Translations under genes and position numbers: made by a program
Shown here: in pieces, positions 1 through 8,948 of the stretch
Layout of the letters: every line of letters begins with the position of its first letter
Numbering within the stretch: position 1 is the stretch's first letter
The notes under the pieces: generated by a model
The model's database searches: none
Told to the model about the DNA's origin: nothing
Seen by the model: only the letters and a program-made list of their open reading frames with translations
DNA from: Henckelia pumila
Taxonomy: Eukaryota > Streptophyta > Magnoliopsida > Lamiales > Gesneriaceae
Reading direction: 5' to 3'
NCBI RefSeq assembly: GCF_033568475.1
Contig: NC_133123.1
Location: 157,123,753 to 157,187,752, forward strand
DNA: 64,000 nt

Positions 1-749
1 ATACATTGTGATTAGTTCAATTGTAGTGTAAATAAATATCAAGATGAATTTGATTTTTTATTCATCAAAACTCACCTTTAATTTTTTTGTATTTTAATTA
101 ATTATTCAAGCACTCATATTTACTACTATTTTCCAATAATTACATAAAAATAACAATATGTGCATCATACAGGTGGAATACTAGTGTACATAATAAACGG
201 AGTTTTTACTAGATATAGTAATTTTCAGCCAAAATAAAATGATTAAAAAGGAAATCATATTAATTAATAATATATATAATGATTATGATTTTTTATTTAA
301 AATTTAAATTTAATCGGATATTATCACAATTTTTTTAATTAGTTGTTCTGTGTATAAAATTATCCATAAAAATTATAAATGATAATATGTCAATTTTTGT
401 TTTTAACACAACTTTTAAAATTTTATTTACTTTGCATGGTAACGTACTGATTTCAGTTCAAAATTTAAAATTTAATCAGGGGATATCACTAATTTTTTAT
501 TTAAATTTATTTTTGTTCATATATATGTGAAAATTTCAATAAATACATTATATCATAATGTATTAATGTTCGATTTAAAATTGATTGGATTTTATCTTTA
601 CTTTTTAATTTCAGTAAAAAAAAATTCTACATATAAGTGAATTTTTTTTTATTGTTATATACGATAATGTAATAATTTTCTGTTCAAAATTTGATCGAAT
701 CTTATCACTTATTTTAAATTTAATTTAATTTTTATCCATATACATGTAA

Positions 750-756
<7 letters not shown>

Positions 757-786
<30 letters not shown>
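757..786. repeat. (TA)n microsatellite
   Basis: Uninterrupted TA dinucleotide run of about 30 bp in AT-rich spacer. No function can be inferred. Confidence 0.9.
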
Positions 787-789
<3 letters not shown>

Positions 790-1154
790 AAAAAAGTCTT
801 CTAAAATAGAAAACATACCATTTTCCCGCTCAAAAGTTTTTTTCCGAAAATAGTAAAGAAATTATCATTAAATTTAAAAAATACAAATAAGATATGATTG
901 AATTTAAAATTATAGATATTGTTTTCTCCTAAATATGTGTACAAATTTAAAATAAAAAATAGTTAAAATAAATATGAAAAATTATTTTATAAAAAAATCT
1001 ACACACTCGTGGATATATATATTATTTTCAAAAATAAAATTTATAACTTGAATACAAAAAAGAAACCACATAGTTTCTCGACATTTTATTCAATGTGACA
1101 TGATGATTTTTTTGATAAGAATGTGTCGTATATTGATATTATTATTTTTTTAGC

Positions 1155-1195
<41 letters not shown>
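1155..1195. repeat. (TTA)n microsatellite
   Basis: About 13 uninterrupted TTA/ATT trinucleotide units. A simple-sequence repeat likely to vary in length between individuals. Confidence 0.9.
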
Positions 1196-1197
<2 letters not shown>

Positions 1198-1945
1198 AAT
1201 TTTGTACGAATATTTATTCCAACAAATAGTTTATTTTTTGTTAATAGAGTCAATTATGATCTTATTTAGGATTTATTTTAATAACCCGATGTTTTGTCAT
1301 GATCAGTTATATCCAGAATTACGAATTTGAAAATGTTGAATCATATGAATCTTAAAATTTCGATGCGTGGTAGTGACTACAACTAGAAAAATATCAACCA
1401 CGTACAAGTGTTGCATTACGAAGTTCTTCATTAATTCGATTTTTTTTTTTTTGGTTTCTAAATGTACAGTCTATATCAATTTAGGTTGCTTCCGGTTTGA
1501 GTCATTTGTAATCTATAGATTTCGAATTTATTTTCATTGTTAAATAACGTCAGTAATTGAAATTTAAATCAATATCCTGTTTATTTTAACTATATATGAT
1601 GTTTGACTAAACTTATTAAAAACAACATATAAGTTGTAAGAGTTTATAAGTTGTTTTATGTTAAGATGCTAAAGTGTTTGGATGAAGTTATTTTAAACAA
1701 TTTAAGAATGTTGCTTTGTTTGATATTATGACAATTTTTAATTGTCAAATTAGCAAAATGATATGATAGTATGAAGGTAATATAAGTAATTATATATATA
1801 CAAAAATAATTTTAAATTTTTTTATCATAAATGTTTATATAAAAATAAAATTATTTTTTTTTAATCTTAGGTTAATGTAATAAAATGTGTTGGGAAATTA
1901 AGTTTTGGTGTTTATAAGTTATCATGAAAAACTTATATGAAAAAC

Positions 1946-2890
1946 TGTTGAGGAAGCTAAACTGAAGTACTAAGCTAAACTGATCTAGCGGAAGGTAAAC
2001 TGAAGCGCTAAGGTAAACTAATCTAGCGGAAGCTAAACTGAAGTGCTAAGCTAAATTGACTTGTGGAAGATAAACTGAAGCGCTAAAACCAAACTGCCAC
2101 ATAAAGAAAGAAGCACTAAACCGTCTCGCATAAAGACCTCAATTGAGAATATTCAAATCAACGAGACTAAAGACACTAAACTGAAATATCATCAATTTAC
2201 CCCTACGATCTTTTGGATAGAGTTTTTCGTACTCTCACACATTCACAGAAGTTAGTGCCGCGATCCAAAGGAAATTGTCGGCCTCAGAGATTAATGTTCT
2301 TGAAAGTGACAAATGCAATGGGAATAATTCAAAATTCTATCTGAAGATTCATTTTGAATTTATTACCGTTAGCATCCAAAGAATATAAATAGTGATCTCG
2401 ATCGACTGAAGAACCTCTCTGGAACTTTTGCCAACAACGTTCATTGCTTGAATATTCAAAATCTCAAAATCTTGATAATCGATCAAAAGAACTCAAAGCA
2501 CAAACGCTCAACTGATACTCTGATCATCGAAGGATCATTTTTGTGCTAAGTCAATCGAGTTGTAAACATCCTCATTTTATCAGTCTAGGACTGAAACTGA
2601 GTTGTAACTAGGAGTTCTTGTTTAGGCAGTGTATAAGTCCTAAACCGGATCGGGGTTTTGCAAATTGCTTGTAAGATTCAAAGTCTTCTAGTGATATCCT
2701 TCCGAGGTGGAAGAAGGGGTGACGTATGAGTGATTGAAATCTCCGAACATCCAGAAACATCTCTTCGTGTCTATTATCAGTTTACCTACCTATTATCTAT
2801 CTTGCATACACCAGTTTATTATAAGTGTTCAAATCTATAATTTGACATATTTTCGCACATACTCTGTTTGTTAAATTGCATTAGACATCA
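1946..2890 (+). repeat. probable solo LTR, Copia/SIRE-like
   Basis: The stretch begins TGTTGAGGAAGC and first carries a minisatellite of about four 38-bp units (roughly 1954-2090, units built on 'taaactgaag' and 'gatctagcgg'). A longer LTR-like body follows, including a block around 2690-2720 (cttctagtgatatccttccg, then a purine-rich 'gaggtggaagaaggggtgacg') that I associate with SIRE-type Copia LTRs. No primer-binding site or gag follows, so it reads as a solo or truncated LTR. The right boundary is uncertain and I found no clean target duplication. The family assignment is recollection, not a search. Confidence 0.4.
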
Positions 2891-2967
2891 AGATAAACTT
2901 CGAATTTAATCACTAAACCGATTAAATTCAATCATTATCCTTCAAAGTAAATTTTGAGGAAACATTG

Positions 2968-3060
2968 CATTTAAGACCTGGAGGTGCAAGGTTCGAATCC
3001 TGGGGAGGGCAAAAACTCCCCACCAGGGGGAAGAAGATCATGAAGTGCAAGAATGGCTGG
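2968..3060 (+). repeat. tRNA-derived repeat fragment, plus-strand copy
   Basis: This contains a Pol III B-box-like GGTTCGAATCC preceded by 'cctggaggtgcaa' and followed by 'gggcaaaaac'. A diverged copy of the same module lies on the opposite strand at about 3175-3297, so the two face each other across a 24-bp perfect palindrome. No A-box is visible in this copy, so it is a 3' fragment. It is not a tRNA gene: no cloverleaf can be drawn. Confidence 0.55.
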
Positions 3061-3075
3061 GCCAGCCCAGCCTTT

Positions 3076-3099
3076 ACAAAAAAGGGCGCCCTTTTTTGT
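3076..3099. repeat. 24-bp perfect palindrome
   Basis: ACAAAAAAGGGC followed by its exact reverse complement, with no loop. It lies at the junction between the plus-strand tRNA-like fragment and the 5S-containing element that begins at 3097. It may be an insertion junction or hairpin remnant. Confidence 0.9.
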
Positions 3100-3174
3100 A
3101 ACGACTCACGTCCTTCCACCGCATCCCTCCCCAGCCTATAGCATGGGCTCGGACCGCATGGTTCGACGGGCATC

Positions 3175-3297
3175 GCACTCATGATCTTCGCACTCCTGGC
3201 AGTGGGTTTTTGCCCTTCCCGGGAATCGAACCTTGTACCTCCAGGCTTAAGTACAAAGTTTTATGATTCCTGGTACCATTGAGCTAGACGACCTCTC
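3175..3297 (-). repeat. tRNA-derived module, minus-strand copy
   Basis: Read on the minus strand it starts near 'gaggtcgtctagctcaatgg' (A-box) and about 50 nt later has GGTTCGATTCC, a near-perfect B-box. The spacing suits a Pol III type 2 promoter. The acceptor and T-loop pairings needed for a functional tRNA are not evident. It pairs with the diverged copy at 2968-3060 in inverted orientation. Confidence 0.6.
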
Positions 3298-3554
3298 TTA
3301 GTACGGTATGGTTCGGGGACGAACCAAGCGGAAGCTGGTGGGCATGTGACGCCCGGGGCTGAGGAGGCGATGAGTGATCGCCGGTGCCAAGAGGTTGCAC
3401 GGACAATGAGCGGCTCCTGGTAGGCTTCTAGGCGGAGGGAGACATGAATGAACCGATCCTGCCGGAATGAGAGGGATTATGAGACTGTGTAGGTATGAGA
3501 CTGCATAGTTGAGAAGAGTGTAAAAAATTTCATATGTACTACTCATATCAAGAA

Positions 3555-3655
3555 GGTGCATCTTCTTTTCGGAAGCTCATCACATAAGAACTCCAAAGTT
3601 AAGCGTGCTTGACTTGGAGAAATTATAGGATGGGTGATCCCCTGGGAAGTTTTTC
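3555..3655 (+). repeat. 5S rRNA-like segment
   Basis: The blocks AGAACTCCAAAGTTAAGCGT, then GGATGGGTGA and CCTGGGAAGT, match the order and spacing of the plant 5S rRNA internal control region (A box, intermediate element, C box). The middle of the segment is altered and the 5S 5' stem is not preserved. This is therefore a 5S-derived promoter module inside a transposable element, not a 5S gene. Confidence 0.7.
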
Positions 3656-3967
3656 AGGGTGCGTGTGAGTGAGGACATAAGCACGTTGGAAAGACTCGTC
3701 TTGATACAGTGAGTCGTTACAAAAGTATTCTGGATAGTGTTTTGATCATCAATCACAATTAAATTGAATTCATCAATTTGATCATAAAAACATTAAATAG
3801 TACTATTACGTACAAAAATATTGATATGTACGAAAATGATCTAGAACCATAATATAACCAAGTATTTAAATCTTGTATTATACCAAAATGATCGAGAATA
3901 ATTAATAAACAAGTATCTACATCTTGATTAAGCCAAACATATCAAGAATCATAATAAATCGAAGTAT

Positions 3968-5280
3968 CTAACTAGAGGATGGAGCTTGTGTGGTATCATC
4001 ATCACAAACAATTGAAGATGGATGAGACCGAGGGTTAATGAGTACGTGCTCCGTCAAATATTTAACATGCTCTTGCAAATTAATCAACTCTTGTGTAAGT
4101 TCCTTAACTTTAGAATTTGAGGCAGCAGCCTCAGCTCTAGCGGCCACCACATCTGCAGATGAGCTGGTACGTGCATGTGGTCCACGTTTCGACATAACAT
4201 CATAATATGTCACAAATGCCTGTGATCCAATACCATATAAGCGATTCCTTTTCACTCCTCCAGCAGCTTGTATGTACATTTCATTTATTGATTCTAGAGT
4301 TGGCGTCTGTGGCAACCCACCATCAACATCAGGTTGTGAAGCCTCCAGTAATCGTTCGTTCATCTTATCCTAAAATAACAATTCAATTGATTTATTACAT
4401 TACAATAGTAGTACATAAATGTGTGATTAATTTTCTTAAGTCTTTGTGAAACTTACATCAACAGCATTGGACTTAGCATCAACCCACGTGCTATCCTTTT
4501 TCTGATGTAGTTTTTTGAATAGCTCATAAGCTGTTGTATCACAGTTTAACTCCTCACGCTTCAAAAATATCGATGGTCAGAAAGTTATGCGATATTATTC
4601 TTTGAAATATAATAAAAAATTTAAGCTTACCATTTTAATAGAATGCTCCACAAAGCAGCGAGAACCCCCAGTATGTTTGACCAACCCTGTCCCTGGTCCC
4701 TCTGGCTCAGTATTCCTATTCTTTTTTGCTTTATTAGACTTTTCTTGCCATTTAGAGGTGCTCCAGATATCTTTCCACTTGTTCCATATCTGGAGATTAA
4801 CCCCAATTGGGGGTTGAGATTTTGCACGCCAATTGCAAATGGTTTTTCTATATAGATCAGCTGCAAGTGTCTTCCATGTTTCTCTGATATGTACATCATG
4901 ATCAAGATCCCAACGATACTTCTTCTACGTTGCATAACAACATATATTATATACTTTCAATAAAAATTAAGATTATCAATTCAAATGAATTAATAGTCAC
5001 ACTTACCACAAACTTTTCCCAGTAGTACGTTTTAGTCTCAACATTCACATACCGCCAAGTGTGGCCCTCCTTGCATTGTTTTTTGGTGAATGTCTTGGTT
5101 ATGTAGGCCGAGATTGAATGACTATTTGGTAGGAACCTAAATTGAATTGATGAAAAACAATTAAAAAACAAACAATCAAATGATGTGCGTACAATGTAAA
5201 TATAAATAATATAATATGACTTACTTGCCACCCGACGCAACAATCAAGATCCTAGAATCACGAGAATGCTCAGAAGTCAT
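3968..5280 (-). CDS. Transposase_24 (Ptta/En/Spm-type) protein, 5 exons
   Basis: A five-exon minus-strand gene can be assembled with canonical GT-AG introns: 5280-5225, 5136-5007, 4924-4631, 4558-4457 and 4369-3968. Exon 1 ends within a codon. The other three introns are in phase 0, and the join gives about 327 residues without a stop. Exon 3 holds the family signature: tryptophan-rich 'WNKWKDIWSTSKWQ', then 'KAKKNRNTEPEGPGTG' and a histidine/glycine-rich 'KHTGGSRCF'. Exon 4 has the usual 'ELFKKLHQKKDSTWVD'. Exon 5 ends in a short coiled coil. This protein family accompanies CACTA (En/Spm) elements and is frequent in plant genomes; it has no demonstrated catalytic residues. The intact frame means either a recently active CACTA passenger or a retained host gene. 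No flanking CACTA terminal repeats were found. Confidence 0.8.
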
Positions 5281-5809
5281 CTAAAATTTCTCAAAATGAA
5301 ATAAATAAATTCAAATTCATATATAAAAACAATAATCTTGTAAAACCTCATTAACAATATCAAGTAAATAGATATTAAATGGCCAATACACACTAAATTA
5401 TATACAATAAATTTCCATACATTGCAACATGAGAAATGCAAAATGGACCAAATAAGTACTCAATTAACCATGAGTTGTGCGAAAAAAATTAGACAAAATT
5501 ATGCAAGAAATTCAACAGTGGTTTATATCAATCATGGATCTTTAAATTCAAAGAACGTACCTTGAAACAACCGAAAATGAAATGGGCCGATAGAGTTTTC
5601 CCCAATTTTTTATTTCACGAACTTCACGAAAATTATAATTGTTCGTTCTTGATCTCGTTTTCTTACCACTAAATTCTTATATGTATGTATAAATTAGATA
5701 GAAATTAAACTTGAGTGCAGGGCAATAGGGAAGCGACGATGTACAGATTGAGATCGTTGCGGTGACCGGAGTGAAAGATTACTGAAGAAATTTGGGTCAC
5801 TTGGTTCAA
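5281..5809. other. upstream region of the Transposase_24 gene
   Basis: No open frame of note. The sequence just upstream of the ATG at 5278-5280 probably contains the minus-strand promoter and 5' leader; I cannot place a TATA box with confidence. The remainder is AT-rich. Confidence 0.4.
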
Positions 5810-6215
5810 TTAAATATTCTTGACATTAATGGTGAAAACAATAAATATTTTTTCGTTATTTACCAAAAGAAATAATATGTTGTCATCACATTAAAATAAA
5901 AAATATTATTATGTTAATTTTCCTGAAATTAACAACGAAATGAATTATTTGTTATTATATATGACAATTAGGAATGTTTTTTCGTTAATTACGGAAATAA
6001 ATTATATTATGTCATTACATTAAATAAGAAAAGATATATTTATTTTAAATTTCCTGAATTGAATGACGAAATTAATTTTATGTCATTATTTAACAACGAA
6101 TAAGTTTTCGTCATTAATTAACACAAAATATTATAATTTGTCATTAAATAAGATAATTATATAAATGATGTCGGTAATATTAAATAACGACATAAATTTA
6201 TAGTATGTCGTTGCC
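5810..6215. repeat. degenerate subterminal-type repeats
   Basis: A repeated motif family occurs here in both orientations: TTTCGTTATT / AATGACGAAA / TATGTCATTA, separated by AT-rich spacers, at roughly 40-70 bp intervals. Such dense short repeats in both orientations are typical of the subterminal regions of CACTA elements, and the array lies directly upstream of the Transposase_24 gene. No CACTA terminus is visible. Confidence 0.45.
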
Positions 6216-6850
6216 TTGCGAACGAGTTCGGAGGACAATGGTGCAGTTCGAAAACACCGAGCAGTTCAAAAAGTCTGAACTTGTGATCCAAACATCTGAA
6301 CTCTCTTGGATAGACAGGGTATGAACTTTTTATCGGTGATTTTAGCGGGTGATTGGAAGCTCCGAACCCCCAAATCGACACGCCCGAACTTCGTCGGCTG
6401 CCTGAGTTCTCAAATCACAGTACACATGTATGATGCGCAACATATCGGAAGATCCGAACTCAGATTGGAACTTTCAAACCTAGATCGGAAATAGAGGCTG
6501 AGACCCTCATTTCAAAATGCATTGAGTAGGCGAGTTTCGATCCTATTGAGTTTTAGAGCTTTCTAGTCATCTTCTCGAGGATCGGACTATAGCAAGGTTC
6601 TATCGAGCTTGTAGCGGAGCTATACCTAGGGTTTTGGTTCTTCGAAATCAGTGGGCTGACAACGGACACAAGCATAATCTGATATCTCTGTCAAATTTGG
6701 GAGCATATATTAGCTTAGTTAAAACTTTTAGAATTGTATGAGTGATTCAATGTACATTTTATTATAGGCTTGGATCCCAGGCTGCTACATCTAGGCTTGA
6801 CCTATGGAGGTACGTAAGTACTGACTAAGATATCCAGCTGCGTATGAATT
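6216..6850 (+). repeat. probable old LTR fragment, Gypsy-like
   Basis: This stretch is richer in GC than its surroundings and has no long frame. It repeats the word 'ccgaact/gttcgga' and ends in 'tggaggtacgtaagtactga', which I recognise as an R/U5-like segment of plant Gypsy LTRs. No partner LTR, primer site or protein remnant lies nearby. Two 60-75-residue frames here are chance frames. Confidence 0.3.
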
Positions 6851-8029
6851 CTTATGTGTTTAGCCCGGGTGGGCTCGAAATTTTTTTAAAATTTTGTATA
6901 TAAAATTTTTGAATAATTTTGGTTTAATTTTGTGGTAGCCCTCAATTCAAAATATTAAAGGATACAAGAGCTTAGAATTTTATCACGGGTAGACTAAAAA
7001 TCTTGGGTCCGCCATTAACCACATTGAGCCGTATCTCTTTCGAGATTATAGCCATTTGTAGTAAGGTCATTCAGCCATAGTTTGGACGTTGGGACATCAT
7101 TCAGCCATAGTTTGGACGTTGGGGTCTCAAAATATTTTTAAAATATATTGTATTATATAAATATATATAGTATATATATAAATATATATTTAAAAAATTT
7201 TATTCAAAACTCTAGATAGGTCATGAGCTTCTAATGATTTGTTTAAAAAATTATACATTGTCAATTTTTTGTGTTTTTGCTCATCTTTTTTTGCGTACAA
7301 AAGAAATAAAAAACTTTTTATTAGATACAAACTTTTTTTTTCGTTAAATTGTTTTATTTAGGTGAGCTATATTGCTCAAATTGAGTCAATTATCATGCCG
7401 CTTTTTATTGAATTTGATTTTTATTGTATGTTTGTGTATTGCGATTAGTGCTTTAAATCTCATATCAACAATCAATATTTGTTAACATTTAAATTTTATT
7501 TATTTTTTTTTAGATTCTCTTTGTGAATTATGACGGGAAAAATGAATTTTTTTTAGATTTACATCATGGGTTTCCTAATGTTTGGATAGCTTATAGGATA
7601 TTATTGACCATACCGGTTACGGTAGTTTCTGTTTAAAAAAATTTCTCCAAGCTGAAGTTGATAAGAACTAATTACGATCAACTATGTCACAATATAGATT
7701 GAATGGTTTGACAATATTCTCTATTGAAAAAAAAAATATGGTAGTTAATCTTGATTAGGTTTATTTAGTTGATAATTTTGCACAACAGAAAGCGCGAAGA
7801 GTTAGAACATTTTGTTATTACATTCAATTTATATATGTTATTTTTTATATATATTTAATAAATTACGTGGTATATTGGTATATTAAATTAGATGTTGGTG
7901 ATCATTATGTTCATATTATTGTCAGTTCGTACGTAATAATTTTATATTTTACAAAAAAAAATTATATTGACCATAAGTTAGCTTAGGGCCTCCAATTTTC
8001 TGGAGACGGCCCTGATCATGAGGTACAGT
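6851..8029. other. AT-rich spacer with a short duplication and a hAT-like end
   Basis: No gene is seen. At about 7064-7125 a ~30-bp unit ('cattcagccatagtttgg') is tandemly duplicated. The segment 7985-8017, 'gggcctccaattttctgg' then 'agacggccctga', resembles the right end of the bounded hAT element at 38557-39388 ('gggcctcaattttctttgg', 'accgccctga'), suggesting a decayed relative whose left end I cannot find. Confidence 0.4.
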
Positions 8030-8100
8030 GGCTAACTGGTAGGAAGGGCTGTGATGCTTCCAGGACATTGTAGATCCACGTTCGAATGAGTGTACTAGTT
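8030..8100 (+). repeat. tRNA-derived SINE-like fragment
   Basis: An A-box-like TGGCTAACTGG is followed about 45 nt later by a weaker B-box, CGTTCGAATGA. The spacing suits a tRNA-related Pol III promoter, as in plant SINEs. No poly-A tail or target duplication is clear. It ends just before the left boundary of the large Mutator-like element. Confidence 0.4.
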
Positions 8101-8119
8101 AATAATTAACAATAGAGTG

Positions 8120-8134
8120 ATATTAACAAAATTA
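8120..8134. repeat. left copy of the 15-bp flanking direct repeat
   Basis: ATATTAACAAAATTA, identical to 26624-26638. Read as the target-site duplication of the large Mutator-like element. It is longer than the usual 9 bp, so a few bases may match by chance in AT-rich DNA. Confidence 0.6.
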
Positions 8135-8339
8135 ACAAAAATAATAAGGCAAATAGTTGTATAAGACTGTCCTACTGGTCAGGTTCGTGCAACGGATCCG
8201 GGTCGGATTAACCCATTTTTTAACCCGTGAGATTTTGAGTCTTCACTCTATTTTCTCCTAATTTTTCGCATTGGCCCAATTGTTCTTGAGCTTCCGCATT
8301 GGCCTACTTTCAATCGATCTATTTTGAATTGGGAGAAAA

Positions 8340-8948
8340 TTTCACTCGACAAGATCGCTGCGATCTCCGCTCAATCCCTTCCATTCATCTGTCCCAGCTT
8401 CTCAATTGTTTACATTGAAAACAAAGATCGTGAAGATTTCTGCTATATTGAGGTATAAATTTCTTGTTTCAAAAAATTCTGAAATCGACAAGATCAAACT
8501 GAAATCTGATCTCACTTGTGTATGGAGTTGATGATTTTGTTTCTGTTGCCTGCTAGATTGTTTTAAAGCAACTCAAGCAAGAAGATTCAACCACTTCAAG
8601 CTCTAAGCCAAAAAATTATTATTTGCTGCAACAGGTTTGAACCATGTTTGTTTCCTTAACCAAGAGCACACAATTGGGTTCTTTTATTGAATAGATAGAT
8701 ATCACGCATTCTTCTCGGAGACATTCCATATATTTTAGCTCTGTTCTGTTAAAACACATTCTTCTGCGATACATTCCAATCCATATATGTTTACTATGTT
8801 CTGTTAAAGCGCCTCTGATTGATTGAGCATTTTCATTTGTATCCTTTGTTTTTGATGAGTTGATTTTGTTAATGTATTTAAGACACATTATTTATCTTTT
8901 AACTAGCAGGGGTATTAGAGTTTTGCTGTTGGATAATTAAAATCGGAT
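8340..8948 (+). promoter_or_regulatory. probable 5' leader of the FRS-type gene
   Basis: A moderately GC-containing, gene-like stretch near 8340-8455 ends in a good donor ('attgag|gtataaa') and is followed by AT-rich intron-like sequence before the ATG at 8949. This suggests a noncoding first exon and a transcription start inside the left end of the mobile element. The antisense 89-residue frame here is a shadow. Confidence 0.4.

Larger units (their letters stand above)
1..1945. other. AT-rich intergenic spacer
   Basis: No coding frame, RNA gene or bounded element is recognisable. The stretch is very AT-rich, with poly-A/T runs and two microsatellites listed separately. Several AT-rich phrases built on 'aaatttaa' and 'atcactta' recur between about 300 and 730, which suggests an eroded low-complexity repeat, but I cannot define a unit. 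Confidence 0.6.
3097..3721. mobile_element. composite 5S/tRNA-like element, Cassandra-like
   Basis: The unit is bounded by a 13-bp perfect inverted repeat, TGTAACGACTCAC at 3097-3109 and its complement at 3709-3721. The inversion extends to 16 bp if the adjoining T/A runs are included. Inside, 3175-3297 (minus strand) carries an A-box-like TAGCTCAATGG and a B-box GGTTCGATTCC, and 3555-3655 (plus strand) closely resembles the internal promoter half of plant 5S rRNA. A 5S sequence inside a TG...CA-bounded unit is the hallmark of Cassandra TRIM LTRs, so a solo Cassandra-like LTR is the best guess. A TIR-type nonautonomous element is the alternative. No clean target duplication flanks it. Confidence 0.55.

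Noticed and set aside
2968-3297. Possible tRNA genes
   Set aside because: Only A/B-box promoter elements are recognisable; no cloverleaf with acceptor and anticodon stems can be drawn.
2928-3561. Two minus-strand frames of 84 and 87 residues
   Set aside because: They lie wholly within the tRNA/5S-derived repeats; composition reflects the repeat and there is no protein family resemblance.
3555-3655. Functional 5S rRNA gene
   Set aside because: Only the internal promoter half is similar; the middle is altered and the 5' stem is missing.
7985-8017. Complete hAT element ending here
   Set aside because: Only a right-end-like sequence was found; no matching left end or 8-bp duplication.
8619-8888. 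Minus-strand 89-residue frame
   Set aside because: Antisense to the leader/intron of the FRS-type gene and without family resemblance.
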